Below are positions 1-12,050 of a stretch of 64,000 nucleotides of DNA, one piece after another. The stretch covers positions 101,463,111 to 101,527,110 of the forward strand of contig OY821521.1 of the NCBI GenBank assembly GCA_963682025.1, given 5' to 3'. The notes under the pieces were generated by a model, which did no database searches, had not been told where the DNA came from, and saw nothing but the letters and a program-made list of their open reading frames with translations. A program made the position numbers and the translations under genes. The first letter of the stretch is position 1. The number at the start of each line of letters is the position of its first letter. The stretch comes from Cordilura impudica (Eukaryota; Arthropoda; Insecta; Diptera; Scathophagidae).

Positions 1-838
1 TCTAAATTTTATGAATCTAACATATTTTGTTGTTTTTTTTTTTGCGAGATTTAATGTTTATGTCCATAGAAAGTGAAGGTATGTTTATATTTCGTATATT
101 GTGGTTGCATAGTCATAAAAGAAAACTTAAGTTTATCTAAAAAGTTATTCGCGATATTGTTGCAGAAGTCTCCAAAAATCCTACAAACATTAAATTCTAA
201 CTTATTTTCTACCGAATGAAATAAAAAAAGCTGCAAAAATATAAGCCCATTAAAAAATCCCTGAAGAATACTTTTTTGACCTTTTCAAAACACAAGTTTT
301 TTAAAAACTACTTTTTCACGTAGACTTTTAGTTATTTGGCCCTCACCCACCCACAACTTCTTATACATCCAATTGTAGACTTTTTACCCCTCTTTAAATT
401 AAAAATATTCTGGCCGATGGTTTTTGCAAATTTTCGCATAATAATGTGCTTTACATAGTCACCCGATGAAAAATAATGAAAAATCGCATTTTGTTTCTTA
501 CTAATTCTTTTTAAGAATATAAGTAAAAAGAACTAATTTTTTTTTTTAATTGTTGTTATTTTAAATTTTATATTGCAATTTTATGGTATTTGACTTACAG
601 TTATGAAGAAAGAGAAAACATTTTTTTTTAGAAATGAAAAGTGTCAAAACAAATGTCAAATTTTAATACTTATAATTAGTTGTTCTCGCGATAGTGTTAA
701 AAGTTTCGAAAATATCAATATGGAAATTAAAATAGAAGGTTTATTCTGTCAGTGCCAATTTTCTAGAATGTATGTGCTTGATATTTGGAGTTTCACAGCT
801 GGTAATTATCATTCGAAAGAAAAAAAAATATTTAAATT
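1..838. other. No gene recognised; AT-rich upstream DNA
   Basis: I see no coding segment, RNA gene or clear repeat here. Short open stretches on both strands have no recognisable motif. The stretch lies just 5' of a decayed Transib transposase, so part of it may be the element's leader; the left end of that element was not found in the window. Confidence 0.5.
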
Positions 839-2425
839 ATGGAGGAAAAATTGAAAGCTGAAAAAATAAAATTCGACCAGAGCACTTTAACAAAAGTTTT
901 AAAAAGCCTTTGTAAGCGGATTGGTAAGCTTTGGAAGAAAAATCATCGAAGCAAATTAATTATTTTGAAGGAGCATAAAAAATGGTTTGAAAGTCTTGAA
1001 ATTATTCAGCTAGAAGCAAAATCCTTTGAAAAAGAACTACCTGCACAAAAGCGTTGTCGTCCTGCTAAGGAATTTTTAAAGTCTTCAGAAAGAACAAAGA
1101 GGCGTAAAATATCTAAAATAACGCAAGGTGATAATTTTTTAACCGAAGTTTTACAAAAATGCAATTTTCCCACGACATACAATGTGGAAGATTACGAGGT
1201 TTTGGCTCTTTTCGTTGAAACAAAACTTACTAAGCGACAGTACTTAACTATAAAAGATTTTGAGAATAAAAAAATATCGAACAATTCTTTCCCAGGCTGC
1301 AAGATCAAGTTCTTGGTGAAGCATTAGGCCCAGGAGAAAAACATTTACCACTGATTGGAAGATGGGGATTCTATGGCAGTTCTGGTCATAGCCAATTCAA
1401 GCAGAAATCGTCGAATAGGCTTATGGATGACAAGTCCCTCTTTGTGACATCATATGTTCCGCTTCAGCTTGTCACGGAAAACAAAACTTTAATATGGAAA
1501 AGCCCGCGCCCGTCGTCCACTCGATATTGCAGGAATTTGAGGATTCAATTCAAAAATCCAACTGTGTCAAAATGAGGAACGTTATTTTAAATCGAAAATT
1601 TTTGCACTTTCTCCCACCGAAATAAATAAAACAAAACAAAATATACGTACAAAGCATGACATAAAACTGACCATGGTTGACAGCAAACTTTGTAACGCTT
1701 TTACGAAAACTTCATCTACAAAATGTCACATATGTGGTGCCTTGCCTACAGAAATGAATGACATTGAAAAATGCCTCGAGAAAAAAGTAGGTGAAGCTCG
1801 GTACGAATTCGGACTGTCACCACTACATGCCAACATACGATTTTTTGAATACTTCATTCACTTATCATACAAATTAGACTAAAAAAATGGAAAACCAGTT
1901 AGAACGACAAGTCAAGAGTTTTGAAGAGAAAACAATTTATTCAACAACGATTTCGGGCCGAAATGGGACTTTTGGTAGATAGGCCAAAAGCTGGTGGTTG
2001 CGGAAACTCGAACGATGGCAACACAGCGAGGAGATTTTTTCAAAATGTTGAGCTTTCATCAAAAATAACATAAGGACATTTTGCACAGATGTGCCACAAT
2101 TCTCCAAGCTATAAATTCTGGATTTGAAATTGATGCCGAAAAGTTTGAGGAATATGCTGTAGAGACACCCAGAAAACTTGTTGAGGAATATCCCTGGTAC
2201 TACCTCCCTCCATCGGTACACAAAATTCTGATCCATGGAGCTGAGGTGATCAAGCATGCATTAGTGTCAATAGGGGAATTATCGGAGGAAGCAGCTGAAG
2301 CAAAAAAAGAGGATATAAAACAGTTTAGATTGCAACATACACGAAAAATATCCCGCATTGCTACAAATACAGATCTTTTAAATAGGCTGTTTTTAAGTTC
2401 AGATCCATTTATTTCTGGAGCCTGA
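839..2425 (+). pseudogene. Decayed Transib transposase (RAG1-related)
   Basis: Broken DDE transposase pieced together across at least three frames. In order: a basic N-terminal part with RTKRRK at about 1096-1113; the GSSGHSQFKQ block at about 1374-1404; the DKSLFVTS and PRPSSTRYC blocks to about 1540; MVDSK plus a CxxC pair (KCHIC) at 1673-1735; a DGNTARR block near 2010-2030; and the C-terminal part with HKILIHG (H-x4-H) and SEEAAEA at 2081-2422. Transib and RAG1 share this layout: a first Asp, a second Asp just before a CxxC zinc pair, an H-x4-H pair and a catalytic Glu. Here the residue before GSSGHS is Tyr (TAT) where Transib has Asp, so the first catalytic residue is lost. Frameshifts near 1300 and 1920-2080 and in-frame stops confirm it is dead. 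The family assignment is from memory of motifs. Confidence 0.8.
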
Positions 2426-2825
2426 AACCTACCAACAAAGAAAACAAGTAGTTTAAGTCAAGGAGTTTTAAATTTGCTTAATATTTGATATATATTAATA
2501 TCTTATTCTACCTTATTACCTTATATTACTTAATAATACCTTAATTGCATTATATAACTTTGTATAACTTTTTAATTCAGTATTTTTTCAGTGTATATTT
2601 CGAATAAATTAAAATGGAATAAAAATTTACAAAAATTGTTTAAAAACAAACGAATTTTCATATTAAAATACTTTATTTAAAAAATTCTTAAAACAAATTC
2701 TTAAAACAATTAACCCTTCAAAGATCAAATGGCTACTATGGCTAAAAATTTGCAAACTTTAAGCTCTTCGGGCATGCTATGAGCTGACAAATTTTGAAGA
2801 CGCTAGCTTTTTAGTTAAGGGAAAC

Positions 2826-2832
2826 CACTGTG
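2826..2832. other. Possible Transib 3' terminal heptamer
   Basis: The plus strand reads CACTGTG, which is the complement of CACAGTG, the heptamer form shared by Transib ends and V(D)J recombination signals. On the other strand it continues CACAGTGGTTTCCC. It lies about 400 bp after the transposase stop, a sensible place for the right end. No matching left end is visible, so this could be chance. Confidence 0.25.
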
Positions 2833-2938
2833 CAATGGAATAGTTGAGAACGCATTTATCTCATAACTAGAATATGATGTGCCAATTTTACCTTATACTT
2901 TCTATTAAAAAACATTTTTTGAAAAATATGTTGAAACA

Positions 2939-3540
2939 TCAAGTATCGATTCATATAATTTCAAGTTTCCATCTCGAGAAGCAATTGGATCACTTATGTA
3001 TCTCGAAACAGCAACAAGACCAGTCAGTCGCTTCATGGGATTTTTAATGGTGAACATGTTGCTGGACTAATGCGATTTTTAAATATTGAGCAGGTAATTT
3101 AATTTTCATAATCTAACAACTTATCTTTAAATTGTTACTCGGATTCAGATTATGCCACTGATATGGAAAATAGACATTCAAGTGGTGCTTTTGTTATAAT
3201 GTTATCGGAAGATCCGATTTCATGATCGTCACGAAAACTTCAGACAATAGCACCCTCTACTACCGAAGCGGAATACATGGCAACCTGTGAATGCGTTAAG
3301 GAGCATTCACATGCGTTAAGGAGCATTCAACTTCCCATTTTATGTTTGGATAATTAAAGTACCACAAAGCTTTTTAAGAATCCACAGTTTCACAAACGTA
3401 CCAAACATATTGAGGTAAATTACCAAATTATAAAAAAAAAAAAGTTTTTCAACTCAAGAGTGTGCCAATAACAGAACAATGGGCTCACATTTTTACAAAA
3501 TCGCTCTTACAGCAACAATTTAATAATATAAAGAAATAAT
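2939..3540 (+). pseudogene. Ty1/copia retrotransposon pol remnant (RT end and RNase H)
   Basis: The segment 2939-3041 reads SREAIGSLMYLETATRP, which matches the copia reverse transcriptase tail (AIGSLMYL..ATRPD). From about 3148 a second block reads DSDYATDMENRHSSGAF followed by STTEAEYMA, the copia RNase H signature. A third block near 3455-3510 reads VPITEQWAHIFTKSL, matching the copia C-terminal ADIFTKPL motif. Stops and frameshifts lie between and inside the blocks. No LTR was recognised. Confidence 0.75.
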
Positions 3541-5290
3541 AAAATAATGCAAAAGGATGTCTAATTATTTAAACAAAAGTAAAATTGTTGAGAATCAATT
3601 TATATACATATTCGTTAATAAATACTTTGTAATTGAACATTTGTTATGTTTCTGTTTTGTAGAAATATATTCTTCTATTTGTATTTGAGTTTTTAATCAA
3701 TTAGAGAAAACAATATTTTCATACACAATTTATCTATACTATAGAAAACAAGTCTTTTTCTCTACTAACAAGGGTATCCAAGATTCGTCACAGCCCAATG
3801 TAACACTCTTACTTATTTCATTTAGAATAATAGTTATAGGCAAATAAAAACAGTTATTAGCGGTATACGAAATGGAGTGGAAACGAGACATTGTTGCAAA
3901 ACCACTTGTGGATAATCTATGTTCAGTATTAATTAACATTTAAAAAACGAACAACTTGTTAAACGAATCAATCTACAGTTGCTTCATTATCATATTCATA
4001 AAATCATCTAAAACGCAATTGAAAATACGCAAATTAACTTCTCTTCAATATTGAATGAGGTTGTGCTTGTGACGACACATACATATGTGTAAGAGTTTTT
4101 AAATGTGTTCGCACATACGAATATTTTGTTGTATTATTTTTTCGATTGTTTTCTACAAATTCTTAACCCACATGTTTTTATTTGTTTCTAAAAATCTGTT
4201 GCTATCTTTGACGTAACAATTATAACCAAAACAAAAAAAAACATATAGAAATAATGTAGGTTTTTGTTAAAAAATTTGTTGTTGTTTATAATTATTTAAG
4301 ACCTACCTCACTACAATAAAAAAAATAAACAAAAAAAAAAAAAAAAATTAAATAAAAAATCAACAAAAAGAAAGCTATTTTTTTATGACTCGATAAGATT
4401 ATTTCTAAACTGTGTTGCGTTTTTTTTGGATAGTGAAAATAAATTATATTATTAGTTTACTAGAGCTATCAGTTTAGTCTGCTCATGCAACCAAATATTT
4501 TTTAACATCTAGATCTAAAATGTTGGAAACAAGAAAGATACACTGTTTATCATTTACATAACGTGTGTTACGTACGCATTCTACACTCAACTCAAGTCAT
4601 TTGGAATAACATTACACAAATAAAAAAAAACAACTCTTTTTCAGCTTTCTTCTTTACCGTCATCACCGTGTCACTTGTTATCTTGTGCCGTCGAATGTGA
4701 CAAAATGTGCAAATGAACAAATATTAAAATATACAAAAATGCAAATGTTGATGACAAAGTACAATGTTTTAAAAAATCTTTGTTGCGAATCCTGAGAAGA
4801 CGGCAAAATAAATTTCAGTTTACCTTCTATGTGAATATATTTATTGAAGTCAATACTGTTATTACGCTGTTATTTATGCTAATGCTGGTAAAGAGGATGA
4901 CTTTAATTTATTTATGGTTTTCACCTCAAAAAATATTTTCCTTTCGAAAGCGAAAATTCTTGCTGGAACCTAATAGAGAAGAGCTTAACTATTACTCACA
5001 AATACAAATTACTCGCATTTAAACTCAAAATTTTTCCATCACATCACTTTATTAACTAATGCAATATTCCACTACAATCGTTGGAATTCGGTTGAATCTA
5101 CATAGAAAAATTTTATAAAGAAATAAGAACTGTATTTCATTGTATTTCTTTGATATGTAAAAATAAAATGGAGATTCTTTTATGAAAATTTTATACTGCT
5201 ACAATCAATATGCAATCAGAAATTAATGGATCTTAATTTTAAAAAATGTAAATGCATGCGCTTTTTCAGAAACAACTTCATCACTGTTAC
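3541..5290. other. No gene recognised
   Basis: AT-rich DNA with homopolymer runs, for example the A-rich tract at about 4310-4360. The short open frames (3739-3939 minus, 4780-5022 plus) have no family motif and look like chance. Confidence 0.5.
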
Positions 5291-5294
5291 TTAT

Positions 5295-5690
5295 TAATTG
5301 GGTGGATACCAACTAGAATTAGTCGATACATTTCTTGATCTTGGTATACTACTTGATCTAAAACGTAGTTTTCTACCACACGTAACCTTGACAAGGCCAG
5401 AGGAGTTCTCGCCTTCATCAAACGTTGGGCTAAGGAATTTGTCAATCCCTATACTACGAAACAGCAATTTACGACTCTGGGAAGACCGATTCTGGAATAT
5501 GGCTACATAATTTGGAATCCCTATTATAAAATTCATCAACAACATGTTGAAACAATTTTTACTTTTTTACTTTGGCATCGTACACGGATAAGCTTGCGTT
5601 AATTAAATTGCCGAAATTAAAAAATCGTAGAATTATGCTGGAAAGTGAAGTCAGCTCTGAATTTGATAACTGATTTATTTGGGATATTTC
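5295..5690 (+). pseudogene. Jockey-like LINE reverse transcriptase C-terminal fragment
   Basis: The start reads LDLGILLDLKRSFLPHV, the segment after the catalytic palm in jockey-type RTs (KDLGVLLDSKLSF.PH). After a frameshift near 5390 it reads GVLAFIKRWAKEF and then RPILEYGYIIWNPYY near 5480-5525, matching the conserved RPILEYGSIIWNP block. A last block near 5610-5640 (IKLPKLKNRRIM) fits the family tail. No endonuclease, RT core or poly-A tail is adjacent. Confidence 0.75.
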
Positions 5691-6098
5691 TATTGTTATG
5701 GGATTTGATTCCAAAGGCTTTGCAATTCTTTTTAATGTTGCTGTTACATTCTTGTACTAGTATTACCTAAAATTTATGGGATTGATACACATAAATGATA
5801 GGTAATACTTATCATCAATATCCATCAATGTAGCAGTACTTCATTGAGATTCTTTACTGAATCATCTGTAATTATCGGGAACGAAGGAATGGTTTAAACA
5901 AATTTCCAATGTCCGCTGAATATGTGATAAGTGATTGCAAAATTTTTTAAAACTGTTTTATCTTAAACCTATTTCTTCCGATTCTAACCTTACTATTTTG
6001 TGCAACCCTGCTATGGTAGCAGTTGTTTACATTGATTGAAGCAAAATTAAAAATTTGGGTATTCCCCGAAAAATATGGAAAACCTCAAAAAGGTCATA

Positions 6099-7343
6099 TG
6101 CGCTGTGCTCACATATTTAAGTCACCATGCGTATCGTGAGCAAATTAGTGTTTTGAAGATTTTTTTTGCAGTTTAAATAATAAATAAATTAAAAACAACT
6201 AAATTACTAAAAACTAAAAATTTAAATGATGACAGACGCATTGCAAACCTGAGTAAAACTGATAATTTTTTAACTTCGTCGCAAATCAGAGCTCAAATGG
6301 AAACGGATTATGGCGTAAATGTTTCGTTGCAGAACATAAGACGACGTTTGCAAGAAAACAATTTGCATGGACGAATGGCCAGGAAGAAACCGTTGGTTTC
6401 CTTGAAGAACACTAAGAAGCGGATCCGATTTGCGACTGACCATCTTGCTAAAGGCCTAAATTTTTGGAATTTAATTGTTTGGAGCGACGAATCCAAGTTT
6501 AATGTTTTTGAAAGTGATGGTAGACCATATGTGCGATGTCCTCCACTTAAGGAATTGGATCTAAAATACACAAAAAAAAACTGTGAAACACGGTGGCTCA
6601 CCAGTCATGGTGTGGGGTTGCTTTACCGCATTCGGTGTGGGTCCTATAGTCAAGATTGAGGTATAATGAATGGGGAAATGTATAAGAATATACTAAAGGA
6701 AAATTTGGCCACCGAATATGCTGACAATTCGTCGCTTGCGTGTATTTTCCAACACGACAATGACCTGAAGCATTGTTCGAAGGTGATTAAGTCGTGGTTG
6801 GCAACACAGTCCATCAAACTTCTGGAATGGCCGCCGCAGAGTCCCGACTAAAACCCTATCGAGAACTTGTGGGTCTTAATAAAATAAGTCATTGCAGCAC
6901 GAAAATCGCCAAATAAGGACATGTTATGTAAAGTTATCCAAGAGGAGTGGCACAAAATCACTCCAGGCCAGTGCGATTCTCTTGTAGCTAGCATGCCAAA
7001 GCGATGCTGCACAGTATTGAAGGAAAAAGATTATCCTACTCAATATTGAGGTAAGCTAATGAAAAAATGGGACTCTCGGCAAAATTTATTACTTATTTCT
7101 ACAATTTCAACCATTTTTTTCAGATGACTTAATTATGTGAGCAGCTCTTTTTGGCTAATTTCCAAGTTGTTTTAATTTTTTTGGAATGAACCAAAATTTT
7201 GTAATTTTTAATTTCACTGTAAATTGATTGCCAACATATAAGAATAATAAAAAAAATTGTATTCGAATTAAAAAAAGGGTTCACGTATTTTTGACAATAA
7301 TGCCGAGTAGCATACTAGTGACTTAATTATGTGAGCACAAGTG
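6099..7343 (+). mobile_element. Tc1-family DNA transposon, inactive, both ends present
   Basis: The left end has GTGCTCACATATTTAAGTCAC (about 6105-6125) and the right end its inverted match, GTGACTTAATTATGTGAGCAC (about 7318-7338). TA dinucleotides at 6097-6098 and 7344-7345 are the likely target duplication. The transposase (about 6225-7050) keeps SDESKFN (first Asp), QHDNDLKH (second Asp) and NPIENLW (Glu). Counting across one stop codon gives 34 residues between the second Asp and the Glu, so it is DD34E. A frameshift near 6595, the TAA just before NPIENLW, a second stop shortly after, and loss of most of the N-terminal DNA-binding part show it is dead. A third copy of the terminal motif lies inside the right end at about 7124-7141. 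Confidence 0.85.
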
Positions 7344-7820
7344 TACATTAAAAAATTTGTAATTGTTAGATGTATTGATAATTACCGATAACAAATAAGC
7401 AATTTAAATTTAATTAAAATTTCTTTCATAAATTCTATTATATTTAATATAAAAAAAAACTCATTATTATTTAATGAAACGTCAACAGTGTATACCAATA
7501 ATAAAAATTTCTTAAAAACTTTTCTTTTACCTGCTCGTTTTCTTCCTCATCTTTGCTTTTTATATGTTTGAGAAGAATTAATTTTATTAGTAACATTTAA
7601 TCAAATTTTATAATTATAAAACATGCATTTTTAATCTTTAGTCCATATATAATCTTATATATTAAAAGAATTTATGAATAAACTTTGCATTCAAGATTTT
7701 TTTCAATATTTTTCTTCTCTCAAACCTCTATAACTGGAGTTCTAATTAACGTAGGCTGTTAACATAGGTCCAAGAACACTCAGTGGATCAAGCTCCTTCT
7801 TTTGAGCTATTAACTGCTTG
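7344..7820. other. No gene recognised
   Basis: AT-rich spacer between the Tc1 element and the 110-bp minisatellite. No motif seen. Confidence 0.45.
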
Positions 7821-8052
7821 AATTCGTTGGGTTCGAGGAAAGTTATGCGTGGAGAATTAACTTTACTTTTACTGTACGTTAACTTATCTTGGCATATTTT
7901 GGCATTACTGTACGTTAACTTCTCTTTGCAAATTCGTTGGGTTTGAGGAAAGTTATGCGTGGACAATCAACTTTACTTTTACTGTACGTTAACTTCTCTT
8001 CGCATATTTTGGCATTACTGTACGTTAACTTCTCTTGGCAAATTTTGGTATT
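7821..8052. repeat. 110-bp tandem minisatellite, about two copies
   Basis: The phrase AATTCGTTGGGTT(C/T)GAGG starts at 7821 and again at 7931, giving a 110-bp period. Within each unit the sub-phrase CTGTACGTTAACTTCTCTT recurs at about 36-bp spacing in the second half, so the unit is itself partly built from a shorter repeat. The minus-strand open frame at 7742-7966 runs through it and is probably not a gene. Confidence 0.75.
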
Positions 8053-8120
8053 ATATTATAAAAAATAATATAATATAATATAATGGGGTCCTCTAGTATG
8101 TTTTAAAGAAGTTATAGTAT

Positions 8121-8673
8121 TGTAGGACATTCTATTCCTTATATTGTTTTAAAAAAGTCATTATTCATTCAGTATATCTACTACGAAACTTGATAATATA
8201 AATAAAGGGAATTCATTGACTGAGTTTAAGGAGTTATATATTTCAATCTGAAATAAATCAGTAATGTCTCTCACAAGTCTGCAATGCGTACATTGTACAT
8301 AGAACAGACAATCAATAGTATCACTTACTAGTCAAACTGTTCTATGTAAAATGTAATATAATGCAACATTTGTTTGGTCAATAAGTAATACAATCCTTCA
8401 TAATATCGAATAAAACAATAGTATGTGTAAGCTAAGTAATATATGTATGTTAAATAAGCTAAACCAAATTTAGTATAAAAAGGGTTCAAACCCAAAAATA
8501 CAAACAGATTTTAATTTAGATAACTCAATCGACAACAATTTTCTTTTAATTAAAATTTATATTTGCCCTTACTCTGCAAGAACGGCAAATATAATAGAAC
8601 AACCAGTGGCAAACTCTGCCGGTTGAAAAACCGTATAAGGGACCACAAATGACTACATGGCGATCCTGCCAGT
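8121..8673 (+). mobile_element. Candidate LTR with following primer-binding-like site
   Basis: A block beginning TGT (8123) and ending ACA (about 8658) is followed directly by TGGCGATCCTGCCAG, which resembles a retrotransposon primer-binding site. Inside are a TATA box (AGTATAAAAAGGGTTC, about 8471-8486) and polyadenylation-like AATAAA signals, as expected of an LTR promoter. An inverted pair (ACATAGAACAG / CTGTTCTATGT) lies at about 8298-8346. No second LTR and no gag-pol follow, so this could be a solo or truncated LTR, or an unrelated promoter-like sequence. Confidence 0.3.
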
Positions 8674-8959
8674 TTATATATCACTTACCACTGAAATAAA
8701 ATTTATAACATCTTCAAAGTGTTTTGAAAAAGGTCGTCACCACAGTAAATCTTGTTTTAAAATTAGATGACAATTTAACTCTTAGCCTGTAATTAAGGGT
8801 CTTTTTGAACGCCATTTACTTTTTGTTCGATAGACTGTATGTCACATGATCAAACAACCAATCATATTCGGAAGTACTAAGAAATCCAAATGAAAGTAAT
8901 GATAAAAATAAAATATGGATAGAATGGAAGCTATGTTAGCAAATCTGTTAAATATGATA

Positions 8960-10705
8960 TGGTAAATACATATAGGAATTGGAATTCCAACGGACAAGAT
9001 AAATTGATATATAACGATATATTTTTAATATCCGAGACACATTTCACAAAAAAGACATATTTTGCAAAGATTACAATTTGATATCATTTAACCATCTAGA
9101 TAGAAAAGCCCATTGTGGTTCTGCAATTTTCGAAACGTCTTTTGTTAAATTCGTTGTACTAGATAATTTCAGAAAATCTTATCTTATCGGCTGGCATTCA
9201 AATTAAAGCTGGTAATAACGATATTTTAATTTATGCTATATACTGTCCAACACATACACTATGCCAAGATTATGATAACTTTTTAAAAAAAACTTAGATT
9301 TTCAAATTCTTTGTTGGTGACTTCAAAGCTAAGCACCAATGGTGGTGTTCAAAAGGCAGAGAACATTACTAAAGATTAGTTAATAATATTTGCCAAGTCC
9401 TGTCTACAGGGAAACTAACATATTGGCCAAGCGATCACCGAAAAATACCACACTAAATCTAAAACTGCTTTTAGATATCTTGGGTTCTGATGAACTGAGT
9501 TCTGGTCATTCATTTATTTTCGTTTATTTTAACACATGTTGTTCAACAATAGAAAAACGTATAAAAAAACGTATAAAATAATTTCACCCAAAACTGATTT
9601 GCATTCGCCTAAATACTGGCTGGAACCCAATATCAATCTTAACACACGTATAAAAGATAGTTATGAACTGAATGATGTTGTTCAAGGTTTTACATTTTTG
9701 ATTCGTGAAGCTGCTTTTTCGTCGTCGCCTCTACTCTAATACAATCAAGCAATAAGATTAAAGGCTTGTATCTGCGGAAGTCAGAAACCTCATAAGAAGT
9801 AAAAGACAATTGCGCATAATATGGAGTCAAACTAGAAACCAGTCAATAAAACAAATTTAAATAGTGCAACGTATGAGTTAAAAAACGTTTATCAGAAATA
9901 AAAAAAATAACAATTCAGCTATTACATAAAAGGTCTAAATATTGCAAATAATGAATTAGAGGAAAAAAACTTGTACTTGGTGAAAATCGGACTGCAGCAA
10001 AGCTATTTCGTTTTCTAAATACATGGAAACCACTTTCAAACCAGTTTCTTTTAATGATGCTGAGGAGGTTAATACTATTGCCACTTTTCTAAACAGCCCA
10101 TTCCAAATGGATTTACCTGTTAAGCAAATATCTCCTGGTTGTGTTTTTAACATTAATCTTCAACTCGAATTTAAGACTTAATCACTTTTCAGGACAATGG
10201 AAATGTGCTGAAATGACAATGGTGCCAAAATCTAACAAGCCTGAAAATGACCTTAACTTATATAGGCCATATCAACATTCGTAAAATTTTTGATAAAATA
10301 TTTTTAAGAAGATTGCAGCAAGCAAAATATTATACCTGAACATCAATTTAATTATTAGGCCGAAGATCGGAGTTAAGCGAAAATAAAGTTCTACTATATA
10401 ATGCTATTCTAAAATCCGTGTGGACATATTGAATACAACTCTAGGGTACTGCAAGTAACTCCAATATTTCAATTCTCCAACGTTATCAATCTACAAGTTT
10501 TAGAATGATTGCTGATGGCCCATCGTTTTTGACTAATGACAATATACACACACAGAGTTAAAGAAGATATCAGGAGATTTAGTTTTAAATAAACTGAAGG
10601 ACTTAATAATCACTCTAACTTATCATCAATTAGGTTATTAGATGGTAGTGAAGAAGTACAAAGACTAAAAAGAAATCATGTTCTAGATCTACATTTTAGG
10701 AAATA
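8960..10705 (+). pseudogene. Decayed jockey-like LINE (endonuclease to RT tail)
   Basis: Heavily mutated. Blocks in order: SETHFT (about 9030), the endonuclease AIYCP block and VGDFKAKHQWW (about 9310-9345, the GDFNAKH.QWG motif of AP endonuclease-like domains), then VLSTGKLTYWPSDHRKIPH (about 9398-9450). Far downstream is the C-terminal RT block VWTYGIQL.GTASNSNISILQRYQS (about 10418-10500, one frameshift) with FRMIADGPSF following. Stops occur throughout and the RT catalytic core is not recognisable. It is a second, separate jockey-like copy from the fragment at 5.3 kb. Confidence 0.7.
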
Positions 10706-10778
10706 ATGTTGTAAATATGTATATAAATTATGTATGTATATGAAATATCTATATATACATCAAATAAATTTATATAAA

Positions 10779-11040
10779 CTAGCAGATTCCAGCGCTCGAA
10801 ATTCGAGTGCAAATTCTAGGCAAATTTATTTTTCAACTTAACGAATTCACAAACCAACACTTTTTGGGTTTATTATTATTGTGAATGAAGATAACAAACT
10901 CATTAACAAACACATTAACAAATTGAATAAATACGCACATACCATATGTATAATTTTATATATGTATTTGGTCAAAATCGGGATAAAACGGTAGAACAAA
11001 ACATCGGTCACAACATCGCCTAGTTTATTAATATTATAGA
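10779..11040 (-). mobile_element. Small non-autonomous Helitron, copy 1
   Basis: Read on the minus strand, the element begins TCTATAATATTAATA (11040 downward) and ends CTAG at 10782-10779, followed by T. A hairpin (CTCGAATTTCGAG) lies about 13 bases before the CTAG. These are Helitron hallmarks: 5' TC, 3' hairpin plus CTRR, insertion before T. The same start and end recur in the plus-oriented copy at 41444-41829. The base before the 5' TC is G rather than the expected A. It has no coding capacity. Confidence 0.7.
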
Positions 11041-11591
11041 CACATACGCTACAAATGTATGTAAATGTTTACTTATGAATGTATACATACTTGAACCTTA
11101 ATATAGGTATAAACTTATGTCAATTTATTATTGTAAATTGTCTTATTATTATGAAATAGATTGCAAATAAATGTATGTATTGTTTGTCCGATTCTTCTAT
11201 ATTATTGTAAAAATATTGCATCAAGTATGGGATCGATCTTACCCTTTTTGCTGAGCTCTTTATTAATCGATGTAACTATATTATCAAACAGTTTTGTGTA
11301 ATCCACATTTTAGGATTCCAATGGATTCAAATTATAGAAAATTATTTACTACTCATCTATCTTGCCATCGGTTGTAAAGAAAATTAATTTAAAATGAGTT
11401 TACCCAGTAGTCGGCACAGTATATATTGATAATTTTAAGACCTGCCGAGTACAGGACAAAAAGTGTTGTGAAGTCGGCAGCAGCTTTGATTCCTACTTTT
11501 ATTTAATGGGAAATCCCAAAATAGAATAACATTTTGAGATTCAGTAGAGATAATTCTTCGTGGCATTTTAGACATTTCGAAAATTCCAAAT
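11041..11591. other. No gene recognised
   Basis: AT-rich spacer. The part just before 11592 may be the 5' region of the pogo-like remnant, but no terminal repeat was found. Confidence 0.4.
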
Positions 11592-12050
11592 ATGGCCACC
11601 AAAGAGAAAAGACTCATTCTCCAATATTTGGAAGAATCCTTAAAAAGTGATATAAATGAAATAAGAGAAAGGACGATATCTGTATTAGGTGCCAGTAAAA
11701 AATAAGATGTTCCGCGTTCCACCATATAAGACCAAATGTATGGCTGTATTCATGAATGTCCTAGGAGAAAGGGCCGTAGACCCAATATTTTTGGGGTGCC
11801 AAAGAAAAACGTTTAGTGAAATGGTGCCAAGAGCTCGCAAAATATGGATTTCCTTTGAAAACTGATACCTTACTGAACTCATTTAAAAAAGTTATCATTA
11901 GCAACCAGCGAACCACAACATTTTTAAATGGTATACCTGTAAGAAGTGGTATTTAGGCTTTTTGAATCAGCAGAGGAATTTAAAAATGTGTAACTAACAA
12001 TAATACTTTACACAGGCACACCCCTATTACCGATGCACTCTTAAATCAAT
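11592..12050 (+). pseudogene. Pogo/Tigger-like transposase N-terminal fragment
   Basis: Starts MATKEKRLILQYLEES and continues through a helix-turn-helix-like stretch ending SVLGASKKxDVPRSTI (psq-type DNA-binding motif). After frameshifts it reads KRLVKWCQELAKYGFPLKTD and later TTTFLNGIPVRS, matching the CENP-B-type HTH of pogo/Tigger proteins (LVQWC..LA..GFP). The catalytic DDE part is absent. Internal stops and frameshifts (about 11700, 11760, 11950) make it a relic. Confidence 0.65.

Noticed and set aside
4780..5022. 80-codon open frame with hydrophobic stretch
   Set aside because: No motif, no supporting context.
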